A stretch of 64,000 nucleotides of DNA. It comes from Zhengitettix transpicula. Taxonomy: Eukaryota; Arthropoda; Insecta; Orthoptera; Tetrigidae. The stretch lies in the NCBI GenBank assembly GCA_037074705.1, contig CM073590.1, forward strand, positions 211,216,746 through 211,280,745, written 5' to 3'. Numbering within the stretch: position 1 is the first letter of the stretch; each line of letters opens with the position of its first letter. The position numbers were made by a program, and so were the translations under genes. A model generated the notes under the pieces. It made no database searches and had not been told where the DNA came from. It worked only from the letters and a program-made list of their open reading frames with translations. This document shows positions 22,935-34,696 of this stretch, one piece after another.

Positions 22935-23430
22935 ATCCCAGAGAGCTCTGGCGGGGGCTACCTTTGGGGATGCCTTCACAACTCTCTGGCTTTTTGAACT
23001 AAGGTTCCCACATGCCGAGGCGCCTCGGTCTGTTTTGAGACGTGTATGTTCCGGGGTCGCAGATCTTGGGCATACGGTAAGAGTTGTCCGCTATTCCTAT
23101 TGGAATAGTCGGCCAGATGCCTCCTAAACTGGCCAAGGCATGGCGAGGGGTAAGCTGCGACTCCACATCAAACCCCTCTCCCGCCATCGGAAGGGCGTGG
23201 GACAAGTACCGACCTACCTGATGCAGGTTTTTATAGGGTTTGTCCTGCATTACTTTTAGGCGAATTCCGGGTAGGATCCTTAAACTATAGCCCGGGGGCC
23301 CTAGTTAATCCTTGGCTACCTTCCTCCATCCTTCCGCATCCCCCCTTTCAAATCCCTTTCCTATGCTATAAGAGGGGAGTTGCCACTATGTGGATTACCC
23401 TATTCATAGCCTGTCTACACCCAAATTTTA
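22935..23430 (+). mobile_element. R3 copy, plus orientation
   Basis: All diagnostic blocks are present from GGGGCTACCTTTGGGGATGCC to CTTCCGCATCCCCCC and a degenerate AGCCTGTCTACACCC end with an A-rich tail. Confidence 0.75.
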
Positions 23431-24329
23431 AAAAAAGAACTCAAGATATTGTTTATAAAACAGATGGGAGGTTAATTAATATTGCCGTGCACCTTTGAAA
23501 CCCTTTACTTTACAATCTATATTATTTCCTTTTACTTTAAAATATCTGTTCATAAAATTACTTTGATTTTACAGAATTTAAATTTAATCCGTTTCATATA
23601 AAATATATAATTGAGATACATGAATACCTGTAAAACACCGGTAAATCCGCTATTATATTTTAATTAATAGGTATCCCGTGTTTAAAATGATTCAATAGTT
23701 AATTGAGTTTTATTGTAAGATTTATATAATTGAAATAATTCGTAGTTACGTATTGTTGGGCGTTAGTTATAAAACGAATATAAGGATAATTTTGGTACTG
23801 TATAGTATTGTATACTATACATAGACAATCATCGGAGTCTGTAATCTTAATTCGCTAACTTTGTGATTTGTTGATACTTTAAAAGAGCGGAGACAGCCCG
23901 AGTGAAGCAGATCGCTGTAGATTACTGAGAGCGGTCATTGGCACCTCCGTCATTAAATTACACTGATAGTTTCTGAATTGTTCAAAATACGAGCAGTTAG
24001 TATAGCTTCATTTTATTTTAAAGGGCAGTACTGAGTTTTGAGTTGAGGTTTAGGTTACGTGTATCCTCTTTTACTCGATTTTATATACGAGTGTATTTAC
24101 TGTGTATGAGCGTCGTCGCGCAAAATGTTCGCGTGAGTGGAGCCAAGCAACACTACACCTTCGACGTGGTGGTTTCAACATTATCCCGTGAGCAGAGTGT
24201 TCACGTTGACGAGTGTAAATTAGGAGATTTTACACAAAAATGTAAATTTATTCATCTCTCCAAAGGCACATAAAATAATTTCATGAATCACTTGAAGCAC
24301 AAAAAAGTTAACTGCTCTGTGTTTATAAA
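23431..24329. other. Stretch without a supported gene
   Basis: AT-rich, with a less AT-rich part at 23880-24200. A 76-codon frame (24043-24273) has no recognisable feature. Confidence 0.4.
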
Positions 24330-25101
24330 CTACTATCTGGGTGCTCGGCGTTGCCCGTGTATTTTATTTATATAAAACCGAAAAAGTATTTAATTCTATA
24401 TTATTCTTCAGTTAAGAAGTGATTTAGCCTAAATATAACTGTTCCTAGTTCCGTACGTACTTTCCACCGATAGTGAAAAATTGAACAGCTATAAAAATAC
24501 ATTGAATTTTATGGTATCAATCCCAAAAAACATACCTCCGAATTTATTCTTAAATATACTCCTTGAGTATTGCAGGATATAATTGCCCCTTAGTCTTCAG
24601 CCACTACGAAAGATTTAAATTGATGAAATTCTTAGCTAGATTAACAATATAAACAAACGGTCGCCATATTGGAATCACTAATATGGCACGAAAATTAACT
24701 TACATTTCCCACAAGGATCGTAAAGTATATCGTATTGTTTTTTATTATCATTCGGTGGAGTATTACTGGATACAATTATACATTTTATTCAATTAAAATA
24801 TTTCTGCTTCATTTCATTACGGAAAAAGGAACTATTTCCTTTGTTCATCGCGTAGTAACGTTTCTCTGTCGCGCGACGTCACGGTATCTTGACGCGCAGT
24901 AATTTAACACAAAACGATCACTTTTTCAATTATAATTCCTTCCGCCTTTATGCTAGGGGTTTCGCACCCCGCAGTACCGTTTCTCGAGTTTTTAAGAATA
25001 AGTGTACCAAGTTTCGTTGCAATCTGTCCAAGCTTTTAAATTTGTATAGAAATTAACGTAAATACATACATACAAATATACATCCTTTTTTATTATATAG
25101 A
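24330..25101 (+). mobile_element. RTE-like / SINE-like repeat with GGCGTTGCCCG head
   Basis: The head reads CTGGGTGCTCGGCGTTGCCCG. The tail includes AAGTTTCGTTGCAATCTGTCC and ends in ATACATACATACAAATATACA followed by TTATATAG. This tail style is typical of RTE-clade LINE ends and their SINE partners. No coding frame is left, so I call it a non-autonomous or decayed copy. Confidence 0.6.
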
Positions 25102-25719
25102 TTTTCCCGCATTACCTTGAGTAGAAATAATGTCATTTTTTAATTACATATTCCGGATTTAAACACATTATATAAGTATATAGTTATTACAACCATTAAA
25201 TTTAAATAGTAGTACTATAAATTATACACAATTTTCTGTCCCTTTAAAACAATATTTTAATTTATATTAAATGCTTACCTGTATTACCGAAAAACTTCAG
25301 ACAGTTTCCGATTACGTGCAAATATTTTGTTTCATCGCAAAGGCTTATTTCTGCTCTAAAAAACTGAAACTAGAGGGCGGTTTCTGTTGACAGAAAATTG
25401 AGCACGAGTATACTTTCCTAACTTTTTCCTCGTACAAAGAGGCAATCTAGAAAAGATCACACTGAAAATCGAAAACTTAATCAAATGTAAATTTTAGTTG
25501 TTGTCATACGAAACTTTCTTTTTCAGAGATAACAGGAGATAGGTTCAATGTTATCTCTAATAATAACATTGAATATGTGAAGGTAAACGTAACTACTGAA
25601 CAATAATTGAACACAGATATCTTATTTAATCCTTTGTACAGTATTAATATTAAAATGGGTAATGTTTTATAATATAATTATAAAGTAGTACGAGCTGTCA
25701 TTTATTGCTGTGTTTAAAG
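25102..25719. other. AT-rich stretch, nothing recognised
   Basis: No gene, RNA or repeat supported. Confidence 0.5.
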
Positions 25720-25731
25720 ATCAATAATAAT

Positions 25732-25943
25732 GGATGAAGTTTTCTCGGGATTCCAACTGGGTAGCGTAGTTTAGTAAACACAACGTTTCGATTGCTTGCA
25801 CCGCCATCTTCTTCACTTCACCTGAAGAAGATGGCGGTGAAAGCCATCGAAACGTTGTATTTACTAAAATACGCTACCCGGTTGGAATCCCGAGAAAGCA
25901 TCATCCAGCAACTACACCGGGAAAAGCTACGTTCCTTATTTTA
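25732..25943. mobile_element. Inverted-dimer hammerhead element with 12-bp target duplication
   Basis: Flanked by exact ATCAATAATAAT copies (25720-25731 and 25944-25955). Two arms of about 80 bp face each other around a centre near 25818, and the right arm is longer (to TACGTTCCTTATT). This is the cleanest example of the window's ribozyme-bearing elements. With no room for a protein it must be non-autonomous. Its size and perfect target duplication favour insertion as one unit. Confidence 0.85.
25822..25856 (+). ncRNA. Hammerhead-like core with perfect helix II
   Basis: CTGAAGA (25822-25828), extra A, GATGGC (25830-25835), seven-base loop, GCCATC (25843-25848), GAAA (25849-25852), CGTT (25853-25856). 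All fixed core bases of the hammerhead are present and helix II is six perfect pairs. Departures from the textbook fold are the extra A after GA and a helix III reduced to the palindrome ACGT, which could pair between two molecules or two tandem units. The minus-strand partner is at 25782-25815. Confidence 0.65.
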
Positions 25944-25955
25944 ATCAATAATAAT

Positions 25956-26180
25956 TTTTGCGACTAGACTTTCACCTGTAATTAAAGATTAAAGTCGTAT
26001 ACGAATGGCAAAATATCTTTTCCCCTGCTACAGAACATTGTAAGGACTAATTTCGGTTTTACCTTTGATATATTAGTTTTATAATTTGACAGAAAATTAT
26101 CTATTGCTGAAGCAACAATCAGTTACATTTTACATAAATTTAATATAGTAAGATGACACGATAATCTGAAAATTTTATCA
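25956..26180. other. AT-rich spacer
   Basis: Nothing recognised. Confidence 0.5.
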
Positions 26181-26345
26181 GTTCTCAGTTTACATTTCTA
26201 TTCTGAGTTTTGTCAACTCACAAGTGAAGTTGTGTCGCTCTAGGCTTTTCTTCGCACCTGACGAAAGGGACAATGATCCGAGAAATGTTGTTTGGTATTT
26301 ACATTATTACTTTTTTGTCTGAATTATCTATATTTATTATTCATT
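26181..26345 (+). mobile_element. Hammerhead-family repeat, GGATCC subfamily
   Basis: Shares TTTTGTCAACT, GTTGTGTCGCTCTAGGCT and the core at 26258-26289 (CTGACGA, extra A, AGGG, loop, TCC, GAAATGTT) with the right arm of 50167-50525. The core has CGTT changed to TGTT, which breaks the ACGT palindrome. Confidence 0.6.
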
Positions 26346-27290
26346 TCTATAACTCATGATAATATGTAGTAACTCTAGCAGTGTAATCTTCAGAACTTCG
26401 AATCCTCATAATATTAAATTCATTCGAATTTTTGGTTCTCCGATACAGTTTGACAAGTAATGAGACGAAGCATTAATAATGGGAAATTTTATTTTCAGTT
26501 TAAATCCGTTAAACACATTTCTCTTTTACGTACAGGGCCCTAATGACCGATAGAAACCTGTGCTTGAAATACATTGATAATAAAACCAAATACGCAACAT
26601 AGCAACTAAAATTATCAGTATTTGGTATTAGTCGGAATAGTTTGAATAATTTTTTTTTTATATTTACGATGTATCATATTTGTAGAAGTACCATAATTGA
26701 AGCTTATAGAGCCCCAAGACTAGTCTGCTTATTTGAAATTATGCGCAGCTGTGCTTAAATTATTCCGCCAACAATTTTGCATGGATATTTCGACCATCTG
26801 CAACTGTCATCCAGAACCTTATTTACATTCGATGTTGAGTAGCCGTGGTTTAGTAAATTACTAGCAGTGAAATTAAAAGCCAGATTGTCCGAATAAGTGA
26901 AATCTGACATTGTGCCAAGGCATTTCCCTGCATAAATAAGCAATAAAAAGGAAATGACTGACAGCAGAAACTACAATAAATTTGGACAGTCACTTTTATA
27001 TTACATTTCTGAAATCTCGGTTAATTTTTCTTTTTAATAAACACTGTATCTCAACTTGCCTTCTTACGAAATTCATCATATTTAATAATTAGTAGTAATT
27101 CTTTTCGTCACAACAGGTAAGACCACGCTGTTAAATTTTATTCAAAATTACTTTTATATAAAATTAAATTAATTTGCTAACCTAAGCATTGAAAATACTA
27201 TAAGTTTAATAATCAAATTTAATTTTCAAGATATTTGAATAAATTTTAGATAACAACTTTCATGAATCATGAAGGTGTGTCACCTTTTGA
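26346..27290. other. AT-rich stretch, nothing recognised
   Basis: A 62-codon minus frame at 26755-26943 has no motif. No repeats identified. Confidence 0.45.
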
Positions 27291-27291
27291 T

Positions 27292-27337
27292 TGATCACCT
27301 GATGAAGTCCAAAATTAAGGACGAAAAGTAGTGATCA
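27292..27337 (+). ncRNA. Hammerhead-like ribozyme motif with helices I and II
   Basis: TGATCAC, then CTGATGA (27299-27305), extra A, GTCC, eight-base loop, GGAC (27319-27322), GAAA (27323-27326), AGTA, then GTGATCA. Helix II is four perfect pairs. TGATCAC pairs over seven bases with GTGATCA, exactly where helix I should form, directly before CTGATGA and directly after the presumed cleavage position (GTA fits the NUH rule). Helix III is almost absent (sister copies have ACGT, here AAGT). Confidence 0.6.
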
Positions 27338-27680
27338 CAACTGTTGACCAACATAATTATTTATTTGTTAGTATAGTCACTTAAATATAAATATTAATTA
27401 CATTGTTTACCCTCTAATTTAATCTCTCATCTGACGTCAAGTCATCACTATTGTGACAAAGATCAGATTTACTATCTCGATAAGAAAACAGTGGTCAAAT
27501 GAGGAAAAACTTATTTCTATTATCGTCTTATGAACTGAGTCTGACTTTTTAAAATAATAATTAAAATAATGTCAAATTAAATGCAAGATTAATTTAATTA
27601 TTTTTGTCGCTACATTATGAATTCATTTATTTTTATTTATTTACTAATTTTTTTTCTCATTTTAAAATACTTTATTCTCA
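27338..27680. other. AT-rich stretch
   Basis: Nothing recognised before the (TA)n tract at 27682-27701. Confidence 0.5.
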
Positions 27681-27701
27681 TTATATATATATATATATAT
27701 A

Positions 27702-28876
27702 TTGTAATACCAATTAAACAGGTCATTAATTGTTTTAATATAATTAAATTTTTAGCGATACGAATGCGTAAAGGTGACAATCAAGGCGAGCTTTTTCTTT
27801 GTTAACAATGGAAAATGAAAAACCGCGCGCGGAGAAAACTGAGTATGCACTTGGAGAACGCCAGTCTGGAATCGGGGATTGATAGGTGGACTCTAAAATC
27901 TGCGTACGAACGATGAAACAGTTAAAAGTCGACGGGGAGATATAATACAGTTCAGTTCACCTAGATCAACAAACAGTAAAGTCTGCAGATATAAAGTACG
28001 AATGGCGAGATCCTGTATTTTTACATGAAAGCAAGCAAATATTTTTACGAAGAGATTGACATATTAATTTGCACACGGTGAAGAAAATGGTTGCTTCACG
28101 CTAATTGAACAATTTTCGCATAGAGGAGACCGGCATCCACTAGCAGACCAAAGGGGGCGGCTCATCCGAGGTTCCAGATAGCAGAGAACGAGTATTTTTA
28201 TCGTGTTTCTTAAAATTTTCAATGAAGTATAGAGTCTGTGTAAAAATGGCTTTTTAGTGTGGCAGTTTTCAAGCTACAAGAGAGACATGGTTCCAGACAG
28301 ACGTTCCGTTAGTAACAAAACATTTATACCAATTTGTAAACTATAATTAAAAAGGTATAGTCAGATTTCGCTCAGTTTTCTTCTGTTTCACTTATCTTCA
28401 TATTGTTTTAGATTAACTTTTTATATTTGAATTGTTAATTGTCAGTTTATACATTGCTTTTGTTCTAATTATCAAACCCAGTAGTGACCCTGAGATAAGA
28501 GATTCGACTGTATTTGATTGTAATGATATAAGAAATGTATGTTCATAAATGCCACGAATTAATCAACGAAAATTAAAGTATTTGTTTTTAACTGGATTGA
28601 AATCGACGTGAAAAATAAGTCTGGTACAGTATAAATTTAACAACAATAATAAATTTCTTTTAAATCTTAGTAAATGTTGTTAATTATTTCTATGATTTAA
28701 GACCACCTTTTTAATCATAATAGATTCGACGTCTTCAACGCGTGGATAATTATAAAAATTTTAATTAATTTTTTTGGTTAATTGATTCATTTAATTAAAG
28801 CATTTCAGTTGTTTATTACATAAAATGGCTTCACCAACGTGGGGCAAATTAGTCGTTAATCAGTTGGTTATTACAA
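27702..28876 (+). mobile_element. LTR-like unit with primer-binding site
   Basis: TTGTAATACCAATTAA start beside (TA)n. TG...CA block 27703-28820, then TAAAA and a diverged primer site at 28826-28844 ending CCAACGTGGGG. A short tail and terminus TTGGTTATTACAA at 28876 lie beside TA repeats. The ends TTGTAATA-CCAA and TTGG-TTATTACAA are inverted repeats of each other. Conserved body blocks: TAGTCAGATTTCGCTCAG near 28358 and CAAACCCAGTAGTGACCC near 28484. No coding capacity. Confidence 0.75.
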
Positions 28877-29159
28877 TATATATAGTTATTTTTATTTATT
28901 TATTTCTGATTAATAATTTTCATATTCATATATTTCATGGTGATTTGATTTAATACCCAGGAAAGGACTAACGGAATCAATACACCTAAATCACACACCA
29001 AGCCAGAAACTAATATTCAACTATGATCCGGCTAAATTCTTACTTCGTCCTAGTTCGTAATCTCACTTTCATCCCACCAGTCTTCTTGGCGCACATGCTA
29101 GGGGAAACAAGCTGCCTCAAACTTAAGCCTTTTGGATAGAGAAGACGCTCTGCGCTCCG
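28877..29159. other. Spacer, nothing recognised
   Basis: No supported gene or repeat. Confidence 0.45.
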
Positions 29160-29845
29160 AAACCACGGCTACTAAAAATAGATTTTAAACTATTTTTTCT
29201 TTGTTACGGAGAAAACAAAAAAAGGAGCGGACTTTTCTATGCCGCAGCTGACTCGACTTCGTCCTACTGGGAATAACCTTGGTATCGTGCGAGGGTTGGC
29301 GGGGGTTGGAGGGGCTATGCGGTAGTCGAAATTTTCAAACATGGTAAACGGAGATTTTTGAGTCGAATAAATATTTTTCGGGATCAATGAGATTCATATT
29401 TCTGTGTATAATTTCAAGCTCTTTCTGGTTTGGGAGGGGATCACAATTGGAGGTGGGGATGAAGGAACGTTACATAAAAACACGAAAACAACCGAGATTG
29501 GAGTCGAATCCGGCGTTATTGTTGTTGCCGAGTTTAATTATGACATTCAACTTTCCGTTTAACTTCCGAAAGCGGGGGTGGTCAGGGGTGGAAATTTGCA
29601 AACATGTTAAACGGTCGATATTTGCGTGGAATAAATATTTGTCAGGGTCAGTGCCATTGATAGTATTTCTACCGACGTAGTTTGTGTACAATTTCAACCC
29701 ATTTTGGCGTGGGGGAGCACCATTAGGGATAGGGGTGGAGGTGCGTTTAATAAAAATATTTCAAAAGCTACAGAGACTGGTGTCAAATCGGGAGTTATGG
29801 ACATATGACAACCCGGGAAACGCCGGTAACCCAGCTAGTTAATAA
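29160..29845 (-). mobile_element. RTE-like repeat, minus orientation
   Basis: Its right end ACAACCCGGGAAACGCCGG and CCCAGCTAGTT is the reverse complement of the GGCGTTGCCCG head. Body phrases such as AGTCGAATCCGGCGTTAT and GGAGTTATGGACATATGAC recur at 40980-41060. The left boundary is uncertain. Frames at 29387-29697 are products of the repeat. Confidence 0.55.
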
Positions 29846-30884
29846 TATAGCTGTTCATTGAAAGGCCATGAACCAAACTAAAGGGACAGTTGTTTTGTTT
29901 TATAGTATTATTGCCATTAAACGGTTTACAATTTAGTCAAATAAAAAGTTTGTTATTTTAGAAAAAAATATATAAGCATTTTAGGCGTATTAAAGTTAAC
30001 TTGAGTATCTTTTTTAAAAGTTCAATACAATCTTAGTTTAACTATACAAGAATGTGTTTCGCTATGACTGATTCCATTTTAATCCGCTTAAGTATGATAT
30101 TTTGACAATATATTACATAATCGACGGCGCTAATTAGCAAAGCCTTCTGGGGCGCGTTTTAAGCCAAAGTAAGAGGACATTGAACCGGCGCAAGGGCATT
30201 ATAAAAGCATCAGAAACTTCTAGAACCAGCAGAATTTAATAGGTCGGTGGGGACGTAAAATTACAAGAAATTTAACTTCTTAGAAGACTGAAACGTGAGG
30301 TAACCCTTTGATGGGTGGTCCAGGAGTAAAATCTATTGCAGAAAATCTGTGATGAAGAGAGGAACAAGCCCTGAGTAAATAGAGATGGAGCGCTTTAGAA
30401 AGACATTATACAGGGAAGTGAACATTGAAAGACAATTATGAAGAGGTGTTGAAGATAATTAGAGTTGTAGGGAAGTTAAACGTTCAGCGAGACATGACAT
30501 CAAATAACTCGTGTAAATCCCTTTCATAAGAAGGCTATTTCAGTAGTAAAACAGCTAGCGTACGTCTGTAAATTAGATAAAGGAGGGTTAACAAAAAATA
30601 AATCTATAAATTTTCGACTTCAGTCATTTTTGGATAAGCAGTTTGGCTGCCTCTGCTAATCCATTAAAATATTATCTTCTTAGATTATAAATTTTGTAAT
30701 TAATCCCTAAGTAAATATTTTTTCATTATTAAAAAACTTCTTATTTATTACATATTCATGAAACATTCGAAGCTCGATTTCGTGTAGGAGAGTCAATGAT
30801 GAATTTCCTGTGTATATAGGATGTATTTCTTGTAATATTTGTTGTACTCTTCCGCATATATGTTTTATAATTTTATACCTTTAT
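29846..30884. other. Stretch without a supported gene
   Basis: AT-rich, with somewhat more balanced composition at 30120-30580. No motif or repeat identified. Confidence 0.4.
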
Positions 30885-33300
30885 CCAGCCGAGAGCTCGG
30901 CGTTGCCCGAGTATTTATTTAAAATATCCCGGAGAAGGAATTGATTCGACACTAAACTCTTGGCAAACATTTGATTTAACCAGCATCAATAGCGTCAGTA
31001 TTTGTAACATTTACGTTCCCCTCCCCGACGTAACCCCTGGTCATCTACTCGAAATAAACTGACGGAACATTAACAAATCAGGAATATATATAAAATAAGA
31101 CTTTCTAAAAATAACGCCGAACTAAAAGTGAAAAATATTCGCAACTTAATAAAATCTAAATATACCCTCATTACCTTAAAGGAGTAAAAGTATACAACCT
31201 TTAAGTACACACAGACTAAAAAATACTCCCGGTACCTTAAGAAGAATAAAAATACTCCCGATAGCATTCTCTTAACCACGTCAACCTCCACGACGAAGAA
31301 CATCAAATTTAATTACACACCACTGTTGATGCGAGAATTAAACTGAGCGACCCATATAACCCGGGAATCGACACCAATCTCGGTCTTTATTGCATAATAT
31401 TTTCTTCTACTACCATCCTATGACTTTTAAGGCTGAAAATAAAACACTTCAAAATTCAATAACAACATTATCAAATTCAGCCAAAAACGTTTTATTCGGC
31501 GCTAATAATGGCCGTTGAAAAATGATTTTAAAATGCTATCCCGCTCTAGAGGTGGTAGGTGTGTCTTAACCCATCGGTATTTGTTCCTGGATCGTAATAA
31601 ACATGTGAATAAATTGCTCTACGCGTTTAACATGGGATGAGGAAATTTGTTTGACCCCCTTCAACCCCCACTCCTAGGGGCTGAACTACATTTTAACCAG
31701 TATGGTCAATAATATCAGAATTAAACTCAGTGATTTCCATAACTCCTGATTCAACAGAAGTCTCCGTCGTTAACTCATTACTTTTATGTAACGGCCTTTC
31801 GCCGTCATCCACCCACCCCCCTAACCCACACCTAGGGGCTGAACTACAACAACTGGCATAGTGATGTCAGAATTAAACTCGTTCACGTCTATGTAACTCC
31901 GTAACACCCAGTCCCTGGTGCTTTAAGGGGTTGAAATTATACACAAAAAGCATCTGGATAGAAACTGTTAATCACTTACACACCGAAAAGTAATTAGCCG
32001 TCGCTAATATTGGGCATTTAGGCCTGCTGTGGTGTAGTGGCCAGAGTCATTGCCTCGCATCACAGAGGTCCCGGGTTCGAATCACGGCATGGGCATGGAT
32101 GTTTGTGTTCGTCCTGGTCAAGAAAACTGGGGTTAAGGCTGTAAGAGAATCGACACTCTGACCAGGTGTCACTCCTACATCCAGATTGTGTCATCTAAGA
32201 AGACAGTCTGGCAGCCGTCTCGGTAGGCCAAGGCCCTTCATGGGCTGTCGAGCCAAGAAGTTAGTTTAATATTGATAATTTTAGCATGTTTTCAAATTTC
32301 TAGCCGATCACCACTTGGGAGCAGCTTATCGCTTCGAACGGTCGACAGAAACCTTTTTTAGACGTCAGTGAGTTTAATTCTTACATTCATTACGTCAGTT
32401 GTTGTAGTTCAGCCCCTAAATGTGGAGGTGTGGGAATATGTGGGTGAAAGAAATTTTAGTTTACAATCTTAAATGTGTCAACCAATTTCTACACATTTCT
32501 ACACATGTTATTTACGATCTAGGAACAAACACTGAGGGGTTAAGACAAACCTATCGCCTCTAGGGGTAGGGTGGATGGGGTAGAATTTAAAATCATTCTT
32601 AAACGACCATTATCAGCGTCGAACAAAACGTTTAAGGGGTCGCTTAATTTTATAGTGTCATTCGAGAATTTTTAAGTATTTTATTTCAACTCTAAAAGTC
32701 AAGAGAGAGACGCACTACTATGGTGCGGGTGATTGTGAAAGGGGTTTAGATAAAAATAATGCAAAAAAACAATTTTAGTATCGATTCCGGGTTTATAGGA
32801 TTCGCTGAGTTAAAATCTCGCATTAAACATGGTGGTTGATGACATTTTTTGGTCCTCTTCGTAGAGGTTGAGAAAAGGTTATCCGGAGTAGTTTTGACTC
32901 TTTTAAGTTTCCGGGAATTTTATTTATTTTCTCAGGGTACGAGCTATATTTTGGTCTCTATTTAGTTAATTGTTGTATATCTTTACTTCTCTAACATACT
33001 GGGAGTATTTGTTAATTTAGGGAGTATTTTTTACTGTTTTAATTGGTTGTGATTGTTTAGATCCTTTTATTTTATGAAGTAGGGGAATTCTCGAATATCG
33101 TCAATCGTCAAGGTGTATTGGATGCCGAGAGCTTAAGTCGGGGAAGGTAATATAAATGCGTAAATTTTCCAAACACCGGCGCTATTGTTGCTGGTTAAAT
33201 GAAATGTTTACCAAGAGGTTAGTGTCGAATCAATTGCTACTCCGGTTTCATTCAAATAAATGCCCGGACAACGCCGGCACTCGGCTAGTTTTTTTTATAT
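30885..33300. mobile_element. Large inverted pair of RTE-like repeats (about 1 kb arms)
   Basis: The left arm starts AGAGCTCGGCGTTGCCCG and continues ATTGATTCGACACTAA and TTTAACCAGCA. The right arm ends with the reverse complement of the same series (GCTGGTTAAATGAAATG, TTAGTGTCGAATCAATTG, GGACAACGCCGG, CACTCGGCTAG). Further mirrored blocks (ACTCCCG, GCGAGAATTAAACT, CACTCCTAGGGGCTGAAC) extend inward to about 32000 and 32370. The arms are similar rather than identical. A tRNA-headed SINE sits near the apex. Confidence 0.7.
32021..32266 (+). mobile_element. tRNA-derived SINE
   Basis: The head contains GTGTAGTGG (A-box-like) and GGGTTCGAATC (B-box) in tRNA spacing, so it carries an internal pol III promoter. 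The body ends GGGCTGTCGAGCCAAGAAG. TAATATTG flanks both sides (32005-32012 and 32267-32274), giving a target duplication. Inserted into the middle of the RTE-like inverted pair. Confidence 0.85.
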
Positions 33301-34095
33301 ATAGGGACAAAAATCTTCGCGTATAACTTACTATATTCGGGAATATGATTTTTATTTAAAGTATCATACGTTTTCTTGTTCTTCGGAAAAGAAATAAAAA
33401 TGACGGACGCTTTCCAGCCGTGTTTCGTTGATAATAAATCATAGAATCTCATATAAGTTGCCCTTCAATATTTTAGTTGAGATATGGCCCCCGTTAAAAT
33501 CGCGTATCCAGTTGACGTTAGAATCACCTTCAGGAAATCCTCTCATATTTCTTAACGCTAAATTTCATATATTGTCCAGAAAAAACAACGAGAATCTGGT
33601 AGTTATCTCGATACCCAATATTCTTAAGAAGTAAGTCTACAGAATATAAGCGTGTCGTAATAAGCATAGCTTTATACGGTAATATTTACATTTATTGTCG
33701 TACTAATGCATTTCTGAGAAATCTTAAAACATGTGCACGAAAATAGATATTTATTTATATTCGATTATCTTTCCTATTTGAGATTGACGGACGAGAAAAT
33801 TTCCATACAGAAAGTTATTGAGTGAAGAATTATTTTGGGGGGCGTATTTCTGTTTTAAAGTGTAGGAATGTTTTCATTGAATCAGTTGTGGTAGTGTTTG
33901 TGTGATTTATTTATGCAGAGTCTACAATACAGAGCATATAAAATTTTATTGTATTATTTGTAGCATATTATTTGTCACTGTGTATGTATTTAACTGTGAT
34001 AAACCTTTTTTTCATTTCACGTAAATAAGTAGTTTCATAAAATAAACAGTCTATTAATTTATATATATATATATATAATTAAACATTGAACAAAT
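33301..34095. other. AT-rich stretch, nothing recognised
   Basis: A short (TA)n lies at 34061-34076. The frame at 33428-33634 has no motif. Ends at the left target duplication of the next element. Confidence 0.45.
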
Positions 34096-34107
34096 AAGTG
34101 TTATGGT

Positions 34108-34696
34108 CAAAGATTGAAGACTTTCCTGGTCTAATCGTTGGATAAACAGTTCTCGGTTTTCACACTGGTAAAATATATTAAGACGCGACGTTTCGACGAC
34201 TAAAACCTCTGTCGTCTAATTTTAATTCTTCGCCTAGATGATGACGACAGAGCTCTTAGTCGTCGAAACGTCGCGACTAATTTTAATTCTTCGCCTATAT
34301 GATGACGACAGAGCTCTTAGTCGTCGAAACGTCGCGACTAATTTTAATTCTTCACCTAGATGATACCGACAGAGCTCCTAGTCGTCGAAACGTCGCGTCT
34401 AATTTTAATTCTTCGCCTAGATGATGACGACAGAGCTCTTAGTCGTCGAAACGTCGCGTCTAATTTTAATTCTTCGCCTAGATGATGACGACAGAGCATT
34501 TAGTCGTCGAAACGTCGCGTCTAATTTTAATTCTTCGCCTAGATGATACCGACAGAGCTCTTAGTCGTCGAAACGTCGCGTCTAATTTTAATTCTTCGCC
34601 TAGATGATGACGACAGAGCATTTAGTCGTCGAGACGTCGCGTCGAATTTTAATTCTTCGCCTAGATGATGACGACAGAACGGGGAACTGTTTATCC
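34108..34696. mobile_element. Hammerhead element with 61-bp tandem array and 12-bp target duplication
   Basis: AAGTGTTATGGT flanks both sides (34096-34107 and 34697-34708). The left end is a minus-oriented arm (34108-34216) with GAAACGTC and GACGAC/GTCGTC. From 34217 the plus strand holds a tandem series of 61-bp units. The right end is joined to GGGGAACTGTTTATCC, a piece of the distal arm. The layout is tandem plus inverted terminal units with variable-length target duplication, as described for Penelope-like elements. Confidence 0.85.
34217..34680 (+). repeat. 61-bp tandem array of hammerhead-like units (seven full cores)
   Basis: Units: CTTCGCCTAGATGAT, GACGAC, AGAGCTCTTA, GTCGTC, GAAACGTCGCG, then an AT-rich linker. 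GAAACGTC recurs at 34264, 34325, 34386, 34447, 34508 and 34569; the seventh has GAGACGTC (34630). Two units (near 34354 and 34537) have GATACCGAC, which breaks helix II. The presumed cleavage triplet is GTC in every unit, and CGC before the core can pair with GCG after it. The 5' core is TAGATGA instead of CTGATGA in all units. Confidence 0.8.

Noticed and set aside
29387..29697. Overlapping 75-97 codon frames
   Set aside because: They lie wholly in an RTE-like repeat and have no recognisable domain.
32021..32110. A functional tRNA gene at the SINE head
   Set aside because: A and B boxes are present but no complete cloverleaf; the sequence continues into a SINE body and has target duplications.
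34217..34680. CRISPR array
   Set aside because: Direct repeats of 61 bp without unique spacers; units contain hammerhead-like cores and the genome is an insect's.
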